Assembly: GCF_002895485.1 (NCBI RefSeq) | Contig: NZ_AZRK01000024.1 | Span: forward strand, 27,370 to 91,369 | Source: Petrotoga sp. 9PWA.NaAc.5.4 | GTDB taxonomy: Bacteria; Thermotogota; Thermotogae; Petrotogales; Petrotogaceae | Length of the DNA stretch: 64,000 nucleotides | Direction: 5' to 3' | Shown here: positions 36,951 to 45,484 of the stretch, in pieces | How positions within the stretch are numbered: the stretch's first letter is position 1 | Layout of the letters: each line of letters begins with the position of its first letter | Notes under the pieces: model-generated | Database searches by the model: none | Seen by the model: only the letters and a program-made list of their open reading frames with translations | Told to the model about the DNA's origin: nothing | Translations under genes and position numbers: made by a program

Positions 36951-38036
36951 ATGATAAAAATTGCAGTAGTTGGTGCCGGAAACGGTGGGCAGGCATTAGC
37001 AGGTTATTTGGCGATGAAAGGTTTCGATGTTTCACTATTTAACAGATCTAAAAGGAGAATATCTCCTATTATAGAATCGCATAAAATAAAAATCGAAGGA
37101 CAAATAGAAGGTGATTTTAAAGTTTCTTTTGCTACAACTAATATGGAAGAAGCTATAAAAGGAAGAAAACTTATAATGGTTGTAGTTCCAGCCTTTGCAC
37201 ATAAAGATATAGCAAAAAAAATGGCTCCGTTTTTAGAAGATGGACAAATTGTTGTTTTGAATCCCGGAAGAACTGGTGGCGCTTTAGAATTCAGAAACAT
37301 ATTAAAACAAGAAGAAGTTAAAAAAGATGTAATTATAGCTGAAGCACAAACATTTATCTTTGCGTCAAGAATGTCAAACCCGGGGGTTGCAAAAGTATTC
37401 CGTATTAAAAATGCAGTACCGGTTTCTGCTTTACCTGCAACAAGGAACCCTGAATTAGAAGAAGTGTTGAGGCAAGTTATTCCGGAATTTGACGTTGTCA
37501 GTAGTGTAATTTACACAAGTTTTAATAACATAGCTGTAGTTTTTCATCCAGCAACTTTAATATTGAATGCAGCTCGAGTAGAAACAACTGCAGGGAAGTT
37601 TGAATTTTACTTTGAAGGTATTTCACCTTCTGTTGCTAAAGTCCTTGAAAAAATTGACGAAGAAAGATGTCAAGTTATGAAACTTTTTAACGTTGAACCG
37701 ATGACGGCAAAAGAATGGCTGAACTATGCTTATGATGTTAGAGGAAGGAACTTATACGAAGCTATAAGAAACAATTCTGGATATAGAGGTATATTTGCTC
37801 CCACAAGTTTAGATAATAGATACTTATTGGAAGATATACCTATGAGCCTTGTGCCTATGGCTTCATTTGGTGAAGAATTCAATGTAAAAACTCCCATAAT
37901 CGATTCAATAATAAATCTTTCAAATATTATGATGGAAACTAATTTCTGGAAAGTAGGGCGTACTGTAGAAAGACTTGGGCTTTCAGGAAAAAGCATTGAT
38001 GAGATTATAAAAATTGTTGAGGAGGGGGAAGAATGA
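36951..38036 (+). CDS. Opine (octopine/nopaline) dehydrogenase family protein
   Basis: The 361-residue protein starts with an NAD(P)-binding Rossmann motif AVVGAGNGGQALAGYLA followed by LFNRSKRRI, then VVVPAFAHKDIA, LNPGRTGGALEF and a C-terminal helical domain with VFHPATLILNAARVE, the opine dehydrogenase catalytic region. Family members join an amino acid and a 2-oxoacid reductively, or run in reverse. ATG 36951 follows gaaggtg. Its stop overlaps the start of a cobalamin-binding protein gene (ATGA), which suggests the two act in one pathway. The real substrate is unknown. Confidence 0.8.
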   Translation: MIKIAVVGAGNGGQALAGYLAMKGFDVSLFNRSKRRISPIIESHKIKIEGQIEGDFKVSFATTNMEEAIKGRKLIMVVVPAFAHKDIAKKMAPFLEDGQIVVLNPGRTGGALEFRNILKQEEVKKDVIIAEAQTFIFASRMSNPGVAKVFRIKNAVPVSALPATRNPELEEVLRQVIPEFDVVSSVIYTSFNNIAVVFHPATLILNAARVETTAGKFEFYFEGISPSVAKVLEKIDEERCQVMKLFNVEPMTAKEWLNYAYDVRGRNLYEAIRNNSGYRGIFAPTSLDNRYLLEDIPMSLVPMASFGEEFNVKTPIIDSIINLSNIMMETNFWKVGRTVERLGLSGKSIDEIIKIVEEGEE

Positions 38037-39664
38037 AAAAGAAGATTCTCGGTGCTTCAATAGGTAGTGACGTACATACGGCAGGTTTGATAAACTTTTT
38101 AGAACTTGCCAAAAAAGAAGGTTACGAAGTTATAAATTTAGGTGGAGCAGTCCCTATTGATTCTTTAATAACTAAAATAATACAAGAAATGCCAAATATT
38201 GTGGCTTTAAGTTATAGATTAGGAGCTGAATCTCTCGAAAATATTTTGAATGATTTTACTACTAAAATCAAAAACATTCAAAACTATAATGGTATAGATT
38301 TTATTTTTGGAGGAACTATAGAAACTTCTGAAGTAGCAAAAAAGTATAATATATTCAAAAAAATATTCGATGGTTCAGAGGAAGAAGAAGATGTTGTATT
38401 ATTTCTAAGAGGCCAAATGAAATTCAAAGAGAAAGAAAACTATCCTTCCACTTTAGCCGAAAGAATAGAATTCAAATATCCTTATCCTCTTATAAGGCAT
38501 CACATCGGTCTTCAAACGTTGCAAGAAACGATAGAAGAAATTAAAAAATTAGCTGAGTCGGAGTTATTAGATATAATTTCGTTGGCACCGGACCAAAATT
38601 GTCAACAATATTTTTTTGATCAAGAAAAAATGGATCATAATCAAGACGGTGCTGGTGGAGCACCGATAAGGGCAAAAGAAGATTTTGCAAAACTTTATCA
38701 AGCAAGTAGGAGAGGAAATTTTCCTCTTGTTAGGTGCTATTCAGGAACCAACCATATGGTAGGATTTTCAAAATTACTTAAGGAAACTATAAACAATGCA
38801 TGGGCTGCAATTCCTATATTTTGGTATTCAGAACTCGACAGAAGATCAGAAAGAAATTTATTAGAGGCTATTAAAGAGAATATGGAAGGAATTAGATGGA
38901 ATGCAATGAATAATGTGCCTGTCGAAATAAATGACTCGCATCAATGGGAATTACGATATGCTCATGATAGTGTTGCGGTTGCAACTGCCTATATTGCTGC
39001 ATATGTTGCTAAAAAGTTAGGTGTAAAATGGTACATTCAACAATATATGATGAACACTCCTCCAAATCTTTCTCCAAAGATGGATATCGCCAAGGCTGTC
39101 GCAAAATTAGAGTTAGTCGAATCTTTAAAAGATGAAACCTTCATTCCTTATAGAATGGTCCGAACTGGCTTGCTATCATACCCTGCAGATCCCAACAGTG
39201 CTATGGGGCAACTTGTTTCTTCAATGTTTTATGCTTCATACCTCAAACCTCATATAATACATGTAGTTGCTTATTGTGAAGCCATGAAAAGAGCAACTTC
39301 CAAAGAGATAATCGAAAGTATAAAAATGGTGAAAAGAGCGAACACGTTAGCTTCACGCGGTTTACCAGATTTTGTCAAAGATCCTGAAGTCTACGATAGG
39401 GTTAATTATTTGAAAGAACAAGCTATGACAATTATAAACGCAATAAAAAATATTGATAACAGCAAAGAAGACCCTTTATCTGACCCCGAAACACTTTATT
39501 TAGCTGTCAAAAACGGCATTTTGGATGCCACCGGCTTACAAGGCAACACGGTCGCAAAAGGCCAAATAAAAGCTGCAGTAATAAATGGTGCATATGAAGC
39601 AGTGGATGATAACGGAAACATTATAACCGAAAAAGAACGCTTATCTAAATTATTATCCAATTAA
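38033..39664 (+). CDS. Cobalamin-binding protein with large mutase-like C-terminal domain
   Basis: The 543-residue protein has an N-terminal B12-binding Rossmann domain (about 1-130): SDVHTAGLINF gives the D-x-H-x-x-G lower-ligand motif, ALSYRLGAES the S-x-L motif and FGGTIET the GG motif. The remaining ~400 residues resemble no family I can name; the succession YSGTNHMVGFSKLL, EINDSHQWELRYAHD, MMNTPPNLSPKMD and a C-terminal helical part is compatible with a TIM-barrel like that of glutamate mutase. The order (B12 domain first) differs from MetH or OraE. Translation is coupled to the upstream dehydrogenase. A carbon-skeleton or amino mutase is inference. Confidence 0.75.
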   Translation: MKKKILGASIGSDVHTAGLINFLELAKKEGYEVINLGGAVPIDSLITKIIQEMPNIVALSYRLGAESLENILNDFTTKIKNIQNYNGIDFIFGGTIETSEVAKKYNIFKKIFDGSEEEEDVVLFLRGQMKFKEKENYPSTLAERIEFKYPYPLIRHHIGLQTLQETIEEIKKLAESELLDIISLAPDQNCQQYFFDQEKMDHNQDGAGGAPIRAKEDFAKLYQASRRGNFPLVRCYSGTNHMVGFSKLLKETINNAWAAIPIFWYSELDRRSERNLLEAIKENMEGIRWNAMNNVPVEINDSHQWELRYAHDSVAVATAYIAAYVAKKLGVKWYIQQYMMNTPPNLSPKMDIAKAVAKLELVESLKDETFIPYRMVRTGLLSYPADPNSAMGQLVSSMFYASYLKPHIIHVVAYCEAMKRATSKEIIESIKMVKRANTLASRGLPDFVKDPEVYDRVNYLKEQAMTIINAIKNIDNSKEDPLSDPETLYLAVKNGILDATGLQGNTVAKGQIKAAVINGAYEAVDDNGNIITEKERLSKLLSN

Positions 39665-39674
39665 CACTAATAGA

Positions 39675-39715
39675 GGTGAGAGCACAGGAAAGTCGTCCCC
39701 CAATGTGTTCTCACC
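39675..39715. terminator. Terminator between cobalamin protein and GDPD (convergent genes)
   Basis: A 12-bp stem GGTGAGAGCACA with TGTGTTCTCACC (one G-T pair), followed by a T-rich stretch on the plus strand. The GDPD stop codon (39711-39713) lies within the 3' arm. Confidence 0.75.
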
Positions 39716-40412
39716 CATTCATTTTTCTTTTTTCTTTCACAATTAATTCTACTTCATCGGTAATTACAGCATCATATAAACTTTCAAAAGTATGGAGATC
39801 TTCAGGATCGTTAAGAGTCCAAAGAAAAGTTTTTAATCCTAAATTTTTCCATTTTTTTAAAAAATTTTTTGAACTTTCTATATCTTCTTTCAAAGCATCA
39901 ATCCAAAGATTTAAAGAGTCCAATTTTAACTCTTTGTGAAGATCTTCGATACTGTTAAGAGTCTCATATTCAACTAATAAACCTATTTTCACATTCTTGT
40001 CAATTTTTCTCAATTCCCTTAAAGCATTTACCTGAAAAGAAGAAAATAACGTCCTATCAAGAGCGTTATATCTTTTAGTTATATTATAAGACAAAAAAGA
40101 TGCTTGAACTTCTTTTATTTCTAAATTCAAAAACACGTTATCGCTTAAAGATTTTATAACTTCTTCAACTGTAGGAACAGTTTGGTTGTTTTTTAATTTT
40201 ATATTTTTTAATTCCTCATAGTTTATATCTCTTAGCTTTATTCCATTTATAGTATCATCATGCAATACGACCAATACTTCGTCACGAGTTAATCTCGCAT
40301 CATATTCTATGCCATCAGCTCCGTATTCTATTGCTTTTTTGAAAGATTCTATGGTATTTTCAACGTACTTTGCCCTGTATCCTCTATGTCCTAATACCAA
40401 AAATTTGTCCAC
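39711..40412 (-). CDS. Glycerophosphodiester phosphodiesterase
   Basis: It hydrolyses glycerophosphodiesters to glycerol-3-phosphate and an alcohol. The 233-residue protein has LGHRGYRAKYVENTIESF, IEYDARLTRDEVLVVLHDDT (metal and catalytic His) and FLWTLNDPEDL, all family hallmarks. The GTG at 40412 is taken as start because aaaggtgggg lies just before it and the protein then begins at the conserved GHRG; ATG 40463 adds 17 atypical residues. No signal peptide, so cytoplasmic. Related in function to glpK, elsewhere in the window. Confidence 0.93.
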   Translation of the reverse strand: MDKFLVLGHRGYRAKYVENTIESFKKAIEYGADGIEYDARLTRDEVLVVLHDDTINGIKLRDINYEELKNIKLKNNQTVPTVEEVIKSLSDNVFLNLEIKEVQASFLSYNITKRYNALDRTLFSSFQVNALRELRKIDKNVKIGLLVEYETLNSIEDLHKELKLDSLNLWIDALKEDIESSKNFLKKWKNLGLKTFLWTLNDPEDLHTFESLYDAVITDEVELIVKEKRKMNG

Positions 40413-40517
40413 GATAACTCCCCACCTTTGAGTTTTTAATGCCTTTTTAACAAAGGATATCAAAATTTGATTTAGCCATTGATTCTTTTTTCGTTTGAAA
40501 TCTTTTCACCCCATACA

Positions 40518-41336
40518 TCAAGTTGCCAAACGACGCATAGCATTTTTTATAATATAAGAAATTAAAAAAATTAAAAATAAAACTAATACAATAGCTGGGC
40601 CTGATGGAATATTTAAATAATAAGAAAAGATAATACCACTAACAGCAGAAAAAATTCCAATAATAATTGAAATAACTAACATTTGATTTATACTTTTTGC
40701 AAATAATTTAGCAATAACCCCTGGGGTTATCAATAAAGCAGTTATTAATATAATTCCAATGATTTTCACAGATATAACTATTGCTACAGATGTCATGATT
40801 AAAAATATTAAATTAATAACGTCCACAGGAATACCGAAGATTTTACTCAATTTTTGATTATACGTATAATATTTCAATTCTTTGTTAAAAAATATTATAA
40901 AAAAAACGATAAAAACATTTAAAATAGTTAACAAGATCAAATCCTCTCTTGTGATCATTAATATATCACCAAAAAGGAAACTATCTATCTCTGGAACATA
41001 ACCTTCCTTAAAAGATAACAAAATTATTCCTACCGCCATAGAAAGCGATAATAGCATCCCTATTGCACTACTTTCTTGTACATTATCTCTTTTCCCTAAA
41101 AAATGTATGGCAACAGCAAATATAATAGCTACAAGTATAGATATCAAATTCATATTCAAACCAAAAAATAATGCAACAGCTATTGCACCAAATGCCACAT
41201 GAGCAGCACCGTCTCCTATGAACTCCATCTTCTTTAAAACTATAAAATTAGACAAAATAGCTCCGCTTAACCCTGAAAGTATTGCTCCAATTAATGCATA
41301 CCTCATAAAAGTGTATCTAAATAAATCAATCATCAT
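40518..41336 (-). CDS. Zn/Mn ABC transporter permease (ZnuB family)
   Basis: The 272-residue protein has eight or nine membrane segments and the ABC-3 family phrases GDGAAHVAFGAIAVAL, SSAIGMLLSLSMAVGI and IKIIGIILITALLITPG. It would form the channel for zinc or manganese import with the ATPase whose gene overlaps it by 11 bases and the binding protein further upstream. Confidence 0.92.
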   Translation of the reverse strand: MMIDLFRYTFMRYALIGAILSGLSGAILSNFIVLKKMEFIGDGAAHVAFGAIAVALFFGLNMNLISILVAIIFAVAIHFLGKRDNVQESSAIGMLLSLSMAVGIILLSFKEGYVPEIDSFLFGDILMITREDLILLTILNVFIVFFIIFFNKELKYYTYNQKLSKIFGIPVDVINLIFLIMTSVAIVISVKIIGIILITALLITPGVIAKLFAKSINQMLVISIIIGIFSAVSGIIFSYYLNIPSGPAIVLVLFLIFLISYIIKNAMRRLAT

Positions 41337-42069
41337 TCTTACTCACCACTTTTACCTTGTCTTTTATATGAATAAACAATTCAAAATCTTTAGAGTATAT
41401 GTTTCTCAGGTCGTCCATATCAAGATCTGCTGTATTTTTATGACAACGCAGTGTTTTATTTAAGCACATAATTTTATTTGTTTCTTTAAAAATCATGTTC
41501 AAATCATGACTTACGAGCATTATCACCATTTCTTTCTTTAGTTCTTTCAATATATCGTAAAGCACACTTTGACCATACTGGTCTATATTTGCTTCTGGCT
41601 CATCTAAAATTAAGATATCAGGGTCAGAAACCAAAGCTCTCGCAACCATTAATCTACGATATTCTCCACCGGATAATTTTCCTACCTGTCTATCGTACAA
41701 ATTTTCTATCTTTAACAAACGAAAAATATCTCTTACCTTTTCATAATGAACCTTTTTAAATTTCTTAAAAAACCCTACCTCTTTATACAATCCCATCAAC
41801 GCTACTTCATACGCCTTTATCGGGAAATTAGAATCCCGCTCTTCATTTTGAGGTACATAACCAATTTTACCTTTTATATCGACCTCTCCGAAATAATTTT
41901 CTATTTCTCCTACAAGTATTCTTAGGAGTGTAGATTTTCCTGCACCATTGGGACCTATTATACCTACAAAGTCCCCTTTGTATATATCAAATGAAACATT
42001 TATCAATATTGGGTTATTTTCTGCAGTATAGTTTAAATCTTTTACAGAAATTATAGTTTCATTTTTCAT
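41326..42069 (-). CDS. Zn/Mn ABC transporter ATP-binding protein (ZnuC family)
   Basis: The 247-residue ATPase has Walker A GPNGAGKSTLLR, Q-loop GYVPQNEERD, signature KLSGGEYRRLMVARAL, Walker B ILILDEPEANID and the switch His in LVSHDLNMIF. It overlaps the binding-protein gene by 11 bases and the permease gene by 11. Domain set and order identify a metal importer of the ZnuABC/MntABC type. Confidence 0.93.
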   Translation of the reverse strand: MKNETIISVKDLNYTAENNPILINVSFDIYKGDFVGIIGPNGAGKSTLLRILVGEIENYFGEVDIKGKIGYVPQNEERDSNFPIKAYEVALMGLYKEVGFFKKFKKVHYEKVRDIFRLLKIENLYDRQVGKLSGGEYRRLMVARALVSDPDILILDEPEANIDQYGQSVLYDILKELKKEMVIMLVSHDLNMIFKETNKIMCLNKTLRCHKNTADLDMDDLRNIYSKDFELFIHIKDKVKVVSKNDD

Positions 42070-42967
42070 CTTTTGTCACTCTTATTATTTCAAATAAATT
42101 ATAAATGTACAATGATTCCAAGTCGAATATACTTTCAATTCCTCCTAAAGGATCTAAGATTCCAACCTTTAAATTCAGACTCCGAGCTATAGTGGTTACA
42201 GCTTTATCACTTAGTTGTGGCTCATTAAAAATTGCTTTAACATTATAATTCTTAGCAATTTCAGTTAACTCGACCAATTCTTTCGGAGTAGGTGTCACTC
42301 CAGGAACAGATTCAATTACTCCTGCAATTTGTATATTGTATCTTTTTGAAAAATATATAAACGAGTTATGTGCCGTAAAAATAGCTCCTTGAATTTCTTT
42401 AGCCTTTTCTTTCATATATTCGTCTAACAAAATTAATCTCTTTATTAAATTGTCGGCATTCCTTTCGTAATATTCACTATTACTTGGATCCATTTTCGAA
42501 AAATCTTCTTTCAAACCAGGTATAATATATTCATACACCAAGTAAGGATCGAGCCAAATATGAGGGTCATATTCAAAATCATTATGGCTTATTTCTGTAT
42601 CCTGTTGAGTGGTTTCTTCTTCATGATGGCCACCTGTTATTAGCTCATCTTTTGGAATGTATTCGTAAACATATAAGATATTCACGTTTTCTTTCTTTAA
42701 GTTGCTTTCCAATTTTGAAATAAAAATTTCTAATCCTAAGCCATTTAAAACCAATACATCTGAATCGTATAAAGCAGCTACTTCTTTTGGAGATAAAGAA
42801 TATGTGTGCGGGCTTTTCCCGGAAGGAATGATTAATTTCACATTACCTTTATCCCCGAGTATTTCTTGCACAATAAAATAATAGGGAAGAATTGAAGTTG
42901 AAACATTTAAAGAAAAAGTACATACCGAAACTATCAAAATCATGAAAAAAATGGATAATCTTTTCAT
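42059..42967 (-). CDS. Zn/Mn ABC transporter substrate-binding protein (ZnuA-like)
   Basis: The 302-residue protein has a signal peptide (MKRLSIFFMILIVSVCTFS), the first metal His in GKSPHTYSLSPKEVAAL, a short His/acid-rich loop GGHHEEETTQQDTEISH, then YDPHIWLDPYLVYEY and FTAHNSFIYF with further His ligands, and a late FNEPQLSDKAV acid. The charged His loop favours zinc over manganese. There is no lipobox Cys visible, so it may be a periplasmic protein. aggaggt-like site (gggaggt) before ATG 42967. Confidence 0.92.
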   Translation of the reverse strand: MKRLSIFFMILIVSVCTFSLNVSTSILPYYFIVQEILGDKGNVKLIIPSGKSPHTYSLSPKEVAALYDSDVLVLNGLGLEIFISKLESNLKKENVNILYVYEYIPKDELITGGHHEEETTQQDTEISHNDFEYDPHIWLDPYLVYEYIIPGLKEDFSKMDPSNSEYYERNADNLIKRLILLDEYMKEKAKEIQGAIFTAHNSFIYFSKRYNIQIAGVIESVPGVTPTPKELVELTEIAKNYNVKAIFNEPQLSDKAVTTIARSLNLKVGILDPLGGIESIFDLESLYIYNLFEIIRVTKDEK

Positions 42968-43045
42968 TTTTACCTCCCGTTTGTTAAGTTATTGCTATCT
43001 TTAAAAATTATAAAATTCACATTTCATAAATATTTTAGAAGTATA

Positions 43046-43417
43046 TTAAATACTTTTTTGACACGTTTTACAAATACCTTCAAAATAAAGAGTATGACTT
43101 AAAACTTTATACCCTAAACTTTCTCTAATATATTTACTCATACTTTCAGCATAACAAAGATCAAATCTCTCAAATTTTTTACATTTAACGCAATAAATAA
43201 AATGAAAATGCCCCCCAGATTTATAAAAATACGTTATCTTATCTGAAAAAACTATGGAATTCAATTCTCCTTCCACTTCAAAATATTTCAGATTTCTGTA
43301 GATAGTCGATTTGTCATAATCTTTATCTAACATTTGATAAATTTGTTCTGCACTCAGAGGAAAATCATGTTTTTCCATGATTTCTAAAATTTCCCTTCGA
43401 GCTTTTGTATTTCTCAT
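43046..43417 (-). CDS. Fur-family metalloregulator (Zur/PerR-like)
   Basis: The 123-residue protein has a winged helix (RREILEIMEKHDFPLSAEQIY, STIYRNLKYFEVEG), the GGHFHFIYCVKCKKFERF metal/structural segment with CxxC, and a second CxxC at the C-terminus (GICKTCQ), the typical Cys4 zinc site. ATG 43417 is chosen with gaggtg seven bases upstream; ATG 43483 lies in the promoter -10. Its position before the zinc transporter genes on the same strand makes a Zur role most likely. Confidence 0.9.
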   Translation of the reverse strand: MRNTKARREILEIMEKHDFPLSAEQIYQMLDKDYDKSTIYRNLKYFEVEGELNSIVFSDKITYFYKSGGHFHFIYCVKCKKFERFDLCYAESMSKYIRESLGYKVLSHTLYFEGICKTCQKSI

Positions 43418-43450
43418 AAAAGCACCTCTATCTAAACAATACTTGCAGCT

Positions 43451-43468
43451 GAGTTGCTTATGCAATTC
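43451..43468 (-). promoter_or_regulatory. Candidate Zur-type operator
   Basis: The near-perfect dyad gagttgcttatgcaattc (18 bp, one base-pair off symmetry) lies about 8 to 25 bases downstream of the predicted transcription start of the regulator-transporter operon, where a repressor would block transcription. Confidence 0.55.
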
Positions 43469-43481
43469 ATTTGCAAAAAGC

Positions 43482-43511
43482 ATTTTACCATAAAGATGGT
43501 TTATATGTCAA
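43482..43511 (-). promoter_or_regulatory. Promoter of the zur-like/znu operon
   Basis: TTGACA (43511-43506), 18-base spacer, TAAAAT (43487-43482) on the minus strand. Confidence 0.7.
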
Positions 43512-43587
43512 GTACTTTATACATTTTACAAAGATTTTCAAAAAACGGTGTTACGGATATGATATAATTTTTATGGAGGTGATTTTT

Positions 43588-44403
43588 ATCAAAATTTATA
43601 TTTCTTTTGATTTTGAAGGATTAGGTGGTATAACTCAATGGGATGATGTTTCCAAAGAAAGCAAAGAATACAAACAAAACTATGTAGTTATACAATTAAA
43701 ATCCTTGCTTGACGAATTAAAAGATCATGAAATTACTCTTTCTGATTCACACGATAGAGGAAACAATATTCCTTGGAATTTAACTAATGAATATCCAAAC
43801 GTTAAATTGATTAGTGGTGGCATTAGAAAATATTACATGATGTCTGGAATTGATGAAACTTTTGATAGAATGATTTTCTTTGGGTATCATGCAGGTGTTG
43901 GAGAAAAATATTCCACGATGGATCACACCTATTCAAGTTCTTCCATTCACAGTATTCAAATAAATGGTATTGAAATGAATGAAACATTAATAAATGCTGC
44001 GTATGGAGGAGTTTATGGAGTTCCATTAGCTATGGTAGTCGGTGATGATAAATTAAAAGGACAATTAAACAAGCATTTTAAAGCTTTATACTATGTTGAA
44101 ACCAAAAGATCTCTTGGAAGATATGCAGCAGAGTTTAAACCAATGAGTATTTTGTTAGAAGAGATAAAAAAAATAACAAAGGAAATGATTTCTAACAGTA
44201 AAGAAACATTTGAGATTTTTAAATTCACCTCACCAATAGAAATGATAATAGAGCTTTCAGATACTGTTAAAGCCGATATGGTTGAATCTATGCCTTTGGT
44301 AGAAAGAATTGATGGAAGAAAGATAAGATTGACAAGTAACGATTATAAAGTGATTTTTGAAGGATTATTAGCTATAACTTATATATGTTCAATTAAAGTT
44401 TAA
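43588..44403 (+). CDS. M55 family D-aminopeptidase (DppA-like)
   Basis: A zinc peptidase family that trims D-amino-acid peptides, as Bacillus DppA. The protein has the N-terminal metal motif KIYISFDFEGLGGITQWDD (D-x-E-G), SDSHDRGNNIP, FFGYHAGVGEKYSTMDHTYS, the INGIEMNETLINA glutamate and YGVPLAMVVGDD. The start is unusual. ATG 43573 is itself part of the ggaggtg ribosome site and lies at or before the predicted +1; an ATC at 43588 stands seven bases after that site and makes the protein begin exactly like its family (271 residues). Family assignment is sure; the ATC start is inference. Confidence 0.9.
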   Translation: MKIYISFDFEGLGGITQWDDVSKESKEYKQNYVVIQLKSLLDELKDHEITLSDSHDRGNNIPWNLTNEYPNVKLISGGIRKYYMMSGIDETFDRMIFFGYHAGVGEKYSTMDHTYSSSSIHSIQINGIEMNETLINAAYGGVYGVPLAMVVGDDKLKGQLNKHFKALYYVETKRSLGRYAAEFKPMSILLEEIKKITKEMISNSKETFEIFKFTSPIEMIIELSDTVKADMVESMPLVERIDGRKIRLTSNDYKVIFEGLLAITYICSIKV

Positions 44404-44429
44404 TAAGATAAAAATGGAGAGTGGTTAAT

Positions 44430-45314
44430 ATGACTAAAAAATTAAATAACTTATCACCGGATGAGTATAAAGTAATAGTAAATAAAGCAACTGAACCTCC
44501 TTTTACTGGAAAGTTTAATAACTTTTTCGAGGAAGGTACATATATTTGTAAACAATGTGGTTTACCTTTGTATGAATCAAATTCCAAATTTGATGCAGGT
44601 TGTGGATGGCCAAGTTTTGATGATGAAATTCCGGGAGCAATAAGACGTCAATTAGATGCCGATGGAAGAAGAACAGAAATATTATGTGCTTATTGTGGAG
44701 CACATTTGGGACATGTATTTGAAGGAGAGAAATTAACTAAAAAGAATGTAAGACATTGCGTTAATTCAATTTCCATGGACTTCATTCCAAAAGAAAAGAC
44801 TTTACCAAGACAAAGGGCTATATTTGCGGCTGGATGCTTTTGGGGAGTTGAATATATGTTCAAAAAAGTTGAAGGAGTAATTGATGTCGTAAGTGGATAT
44901 ACCGGTGGTCACTTGAAAGACCCTACTTACGAACAAGTCTGTAGCGGAAAAACGGGACATGCAGAGTCAGTTTTAGTGGTTTATGATCCAAGTATTATCG
45001 ATTATGAAGCTTTAGTTAGGTATTTCTTTGAAATACATGATTTTACTCAAGAAGATGGACAAGGTCCTGATATTGGTGAACAATACAGAAGCGAAATATT
45101 TTATACTAATGAAGAACAAAGGAATATAGCCGAAAAAGTTAAAAACGAATTAATAAATAGAAATTTAAATGTTGTAACTAAAATCACTAGAGCGAAAGAC
45201 TTTTACAGAGCTGAAGAATACCATCAAGATTATTACAAGAAAACAGGGAAATCTCCTTATTGCCATTTTAGAAGAACTATTTTCAAAAATGATTATATCA
45301 AAATAATAGTTTAA
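44430..45314 (+). CDS. MsrB-MsrA fusion, peptide methionine sulfoxide reductase
   Basis: A bifunctional repair enzyme for both methionine sulfoxide epimers. The N-terminal MsrB domain (about 1-130) has zinc motifs CKQCG and CAYCG, GCGWPSFDDEI and the catalytic Cys in RHCVNSISMDF. The MsrA domain (about 135-294) has AAGCFWGVEYMF with the catalytic Cys, SGYTGGHLKDPTYEQVC and PDIGEQYRSEIFY. The B-then-A order is the less common fusion order. ATG 44430 follows tggag. No signal peptide, so cytoplasmic. A terminator follows. Confidence 0.95.
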   Translation: MTKKLNNLSPDEYKVIVNKATEPPFTGKFNNFFEEGTYICKQCGLPLYESNSKFDAGCGWPSFDDEIPGAIRRQLDADGRRTEILCAYCGAHLGHVFEGEKLTKKNVRHCVNSISMDFIPKEKTLPRQRAIFAAGCFWGVEYMFKKVEGVIDVVSGYTGGHLKDPTYEQVCSGKTGHAESVLVVYDPSIIDYEALVRYFFEIHDFTQEDGQGPDIGEQYRSEIFYTNEEQRNIAEKVKNELINRNLNVVTKITRAKDFYRAEEYHQDYYKKTGKSPYCHFRRTIFKNDYIKIIV

Positions 45315-45342
45315 GTTATTCATGATTTTCTAAAATTTAATG

Positions 45343-45370
45343 CCTCAATCTCAAAATGATTGAGGTTTTT
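45343..45370 (+). terminator. Terminator after msrBA
   Basis: An 8-bp stem CCTCAATC / GATTGAGG with a 7-base loop followed by TTTTTT. Confidence 0.9.
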
Positions 45371-45402
45371 TATTTTGAAATCAATTCATAATAATTTCCT
45401 CA

Positions 45403-45432
45403 TTGACAAATTAACATACAAATTGATATAAT
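45403..45432 (+). promoter_or_regulatory. Promoter of the cystine symporter gene
   Basis: TTGACA (45403-45408), 18-base spacer, TATAAT (45427-45432), pointing to the gene at 45485. Confidence 0.8.
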
Positions 45433-45484
45433 AATTCCGATAAAATTTATCCAAAAATTAAAAGGTATAAGGAGGTAGACAGTT

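Noticed and set aside
39676..39939. Plus-strand frame overlapping the GDPD gene
   Set aside because: It runs through the terminator and antisense to GDPD, with low-complexity Ser/Phe composition.
43471..43572. N-terminal extension of the M55 peptidase back to 43471
   Set aside because: It would cross the zur promoter and operator and adds about 39 residues unrelated to the family.
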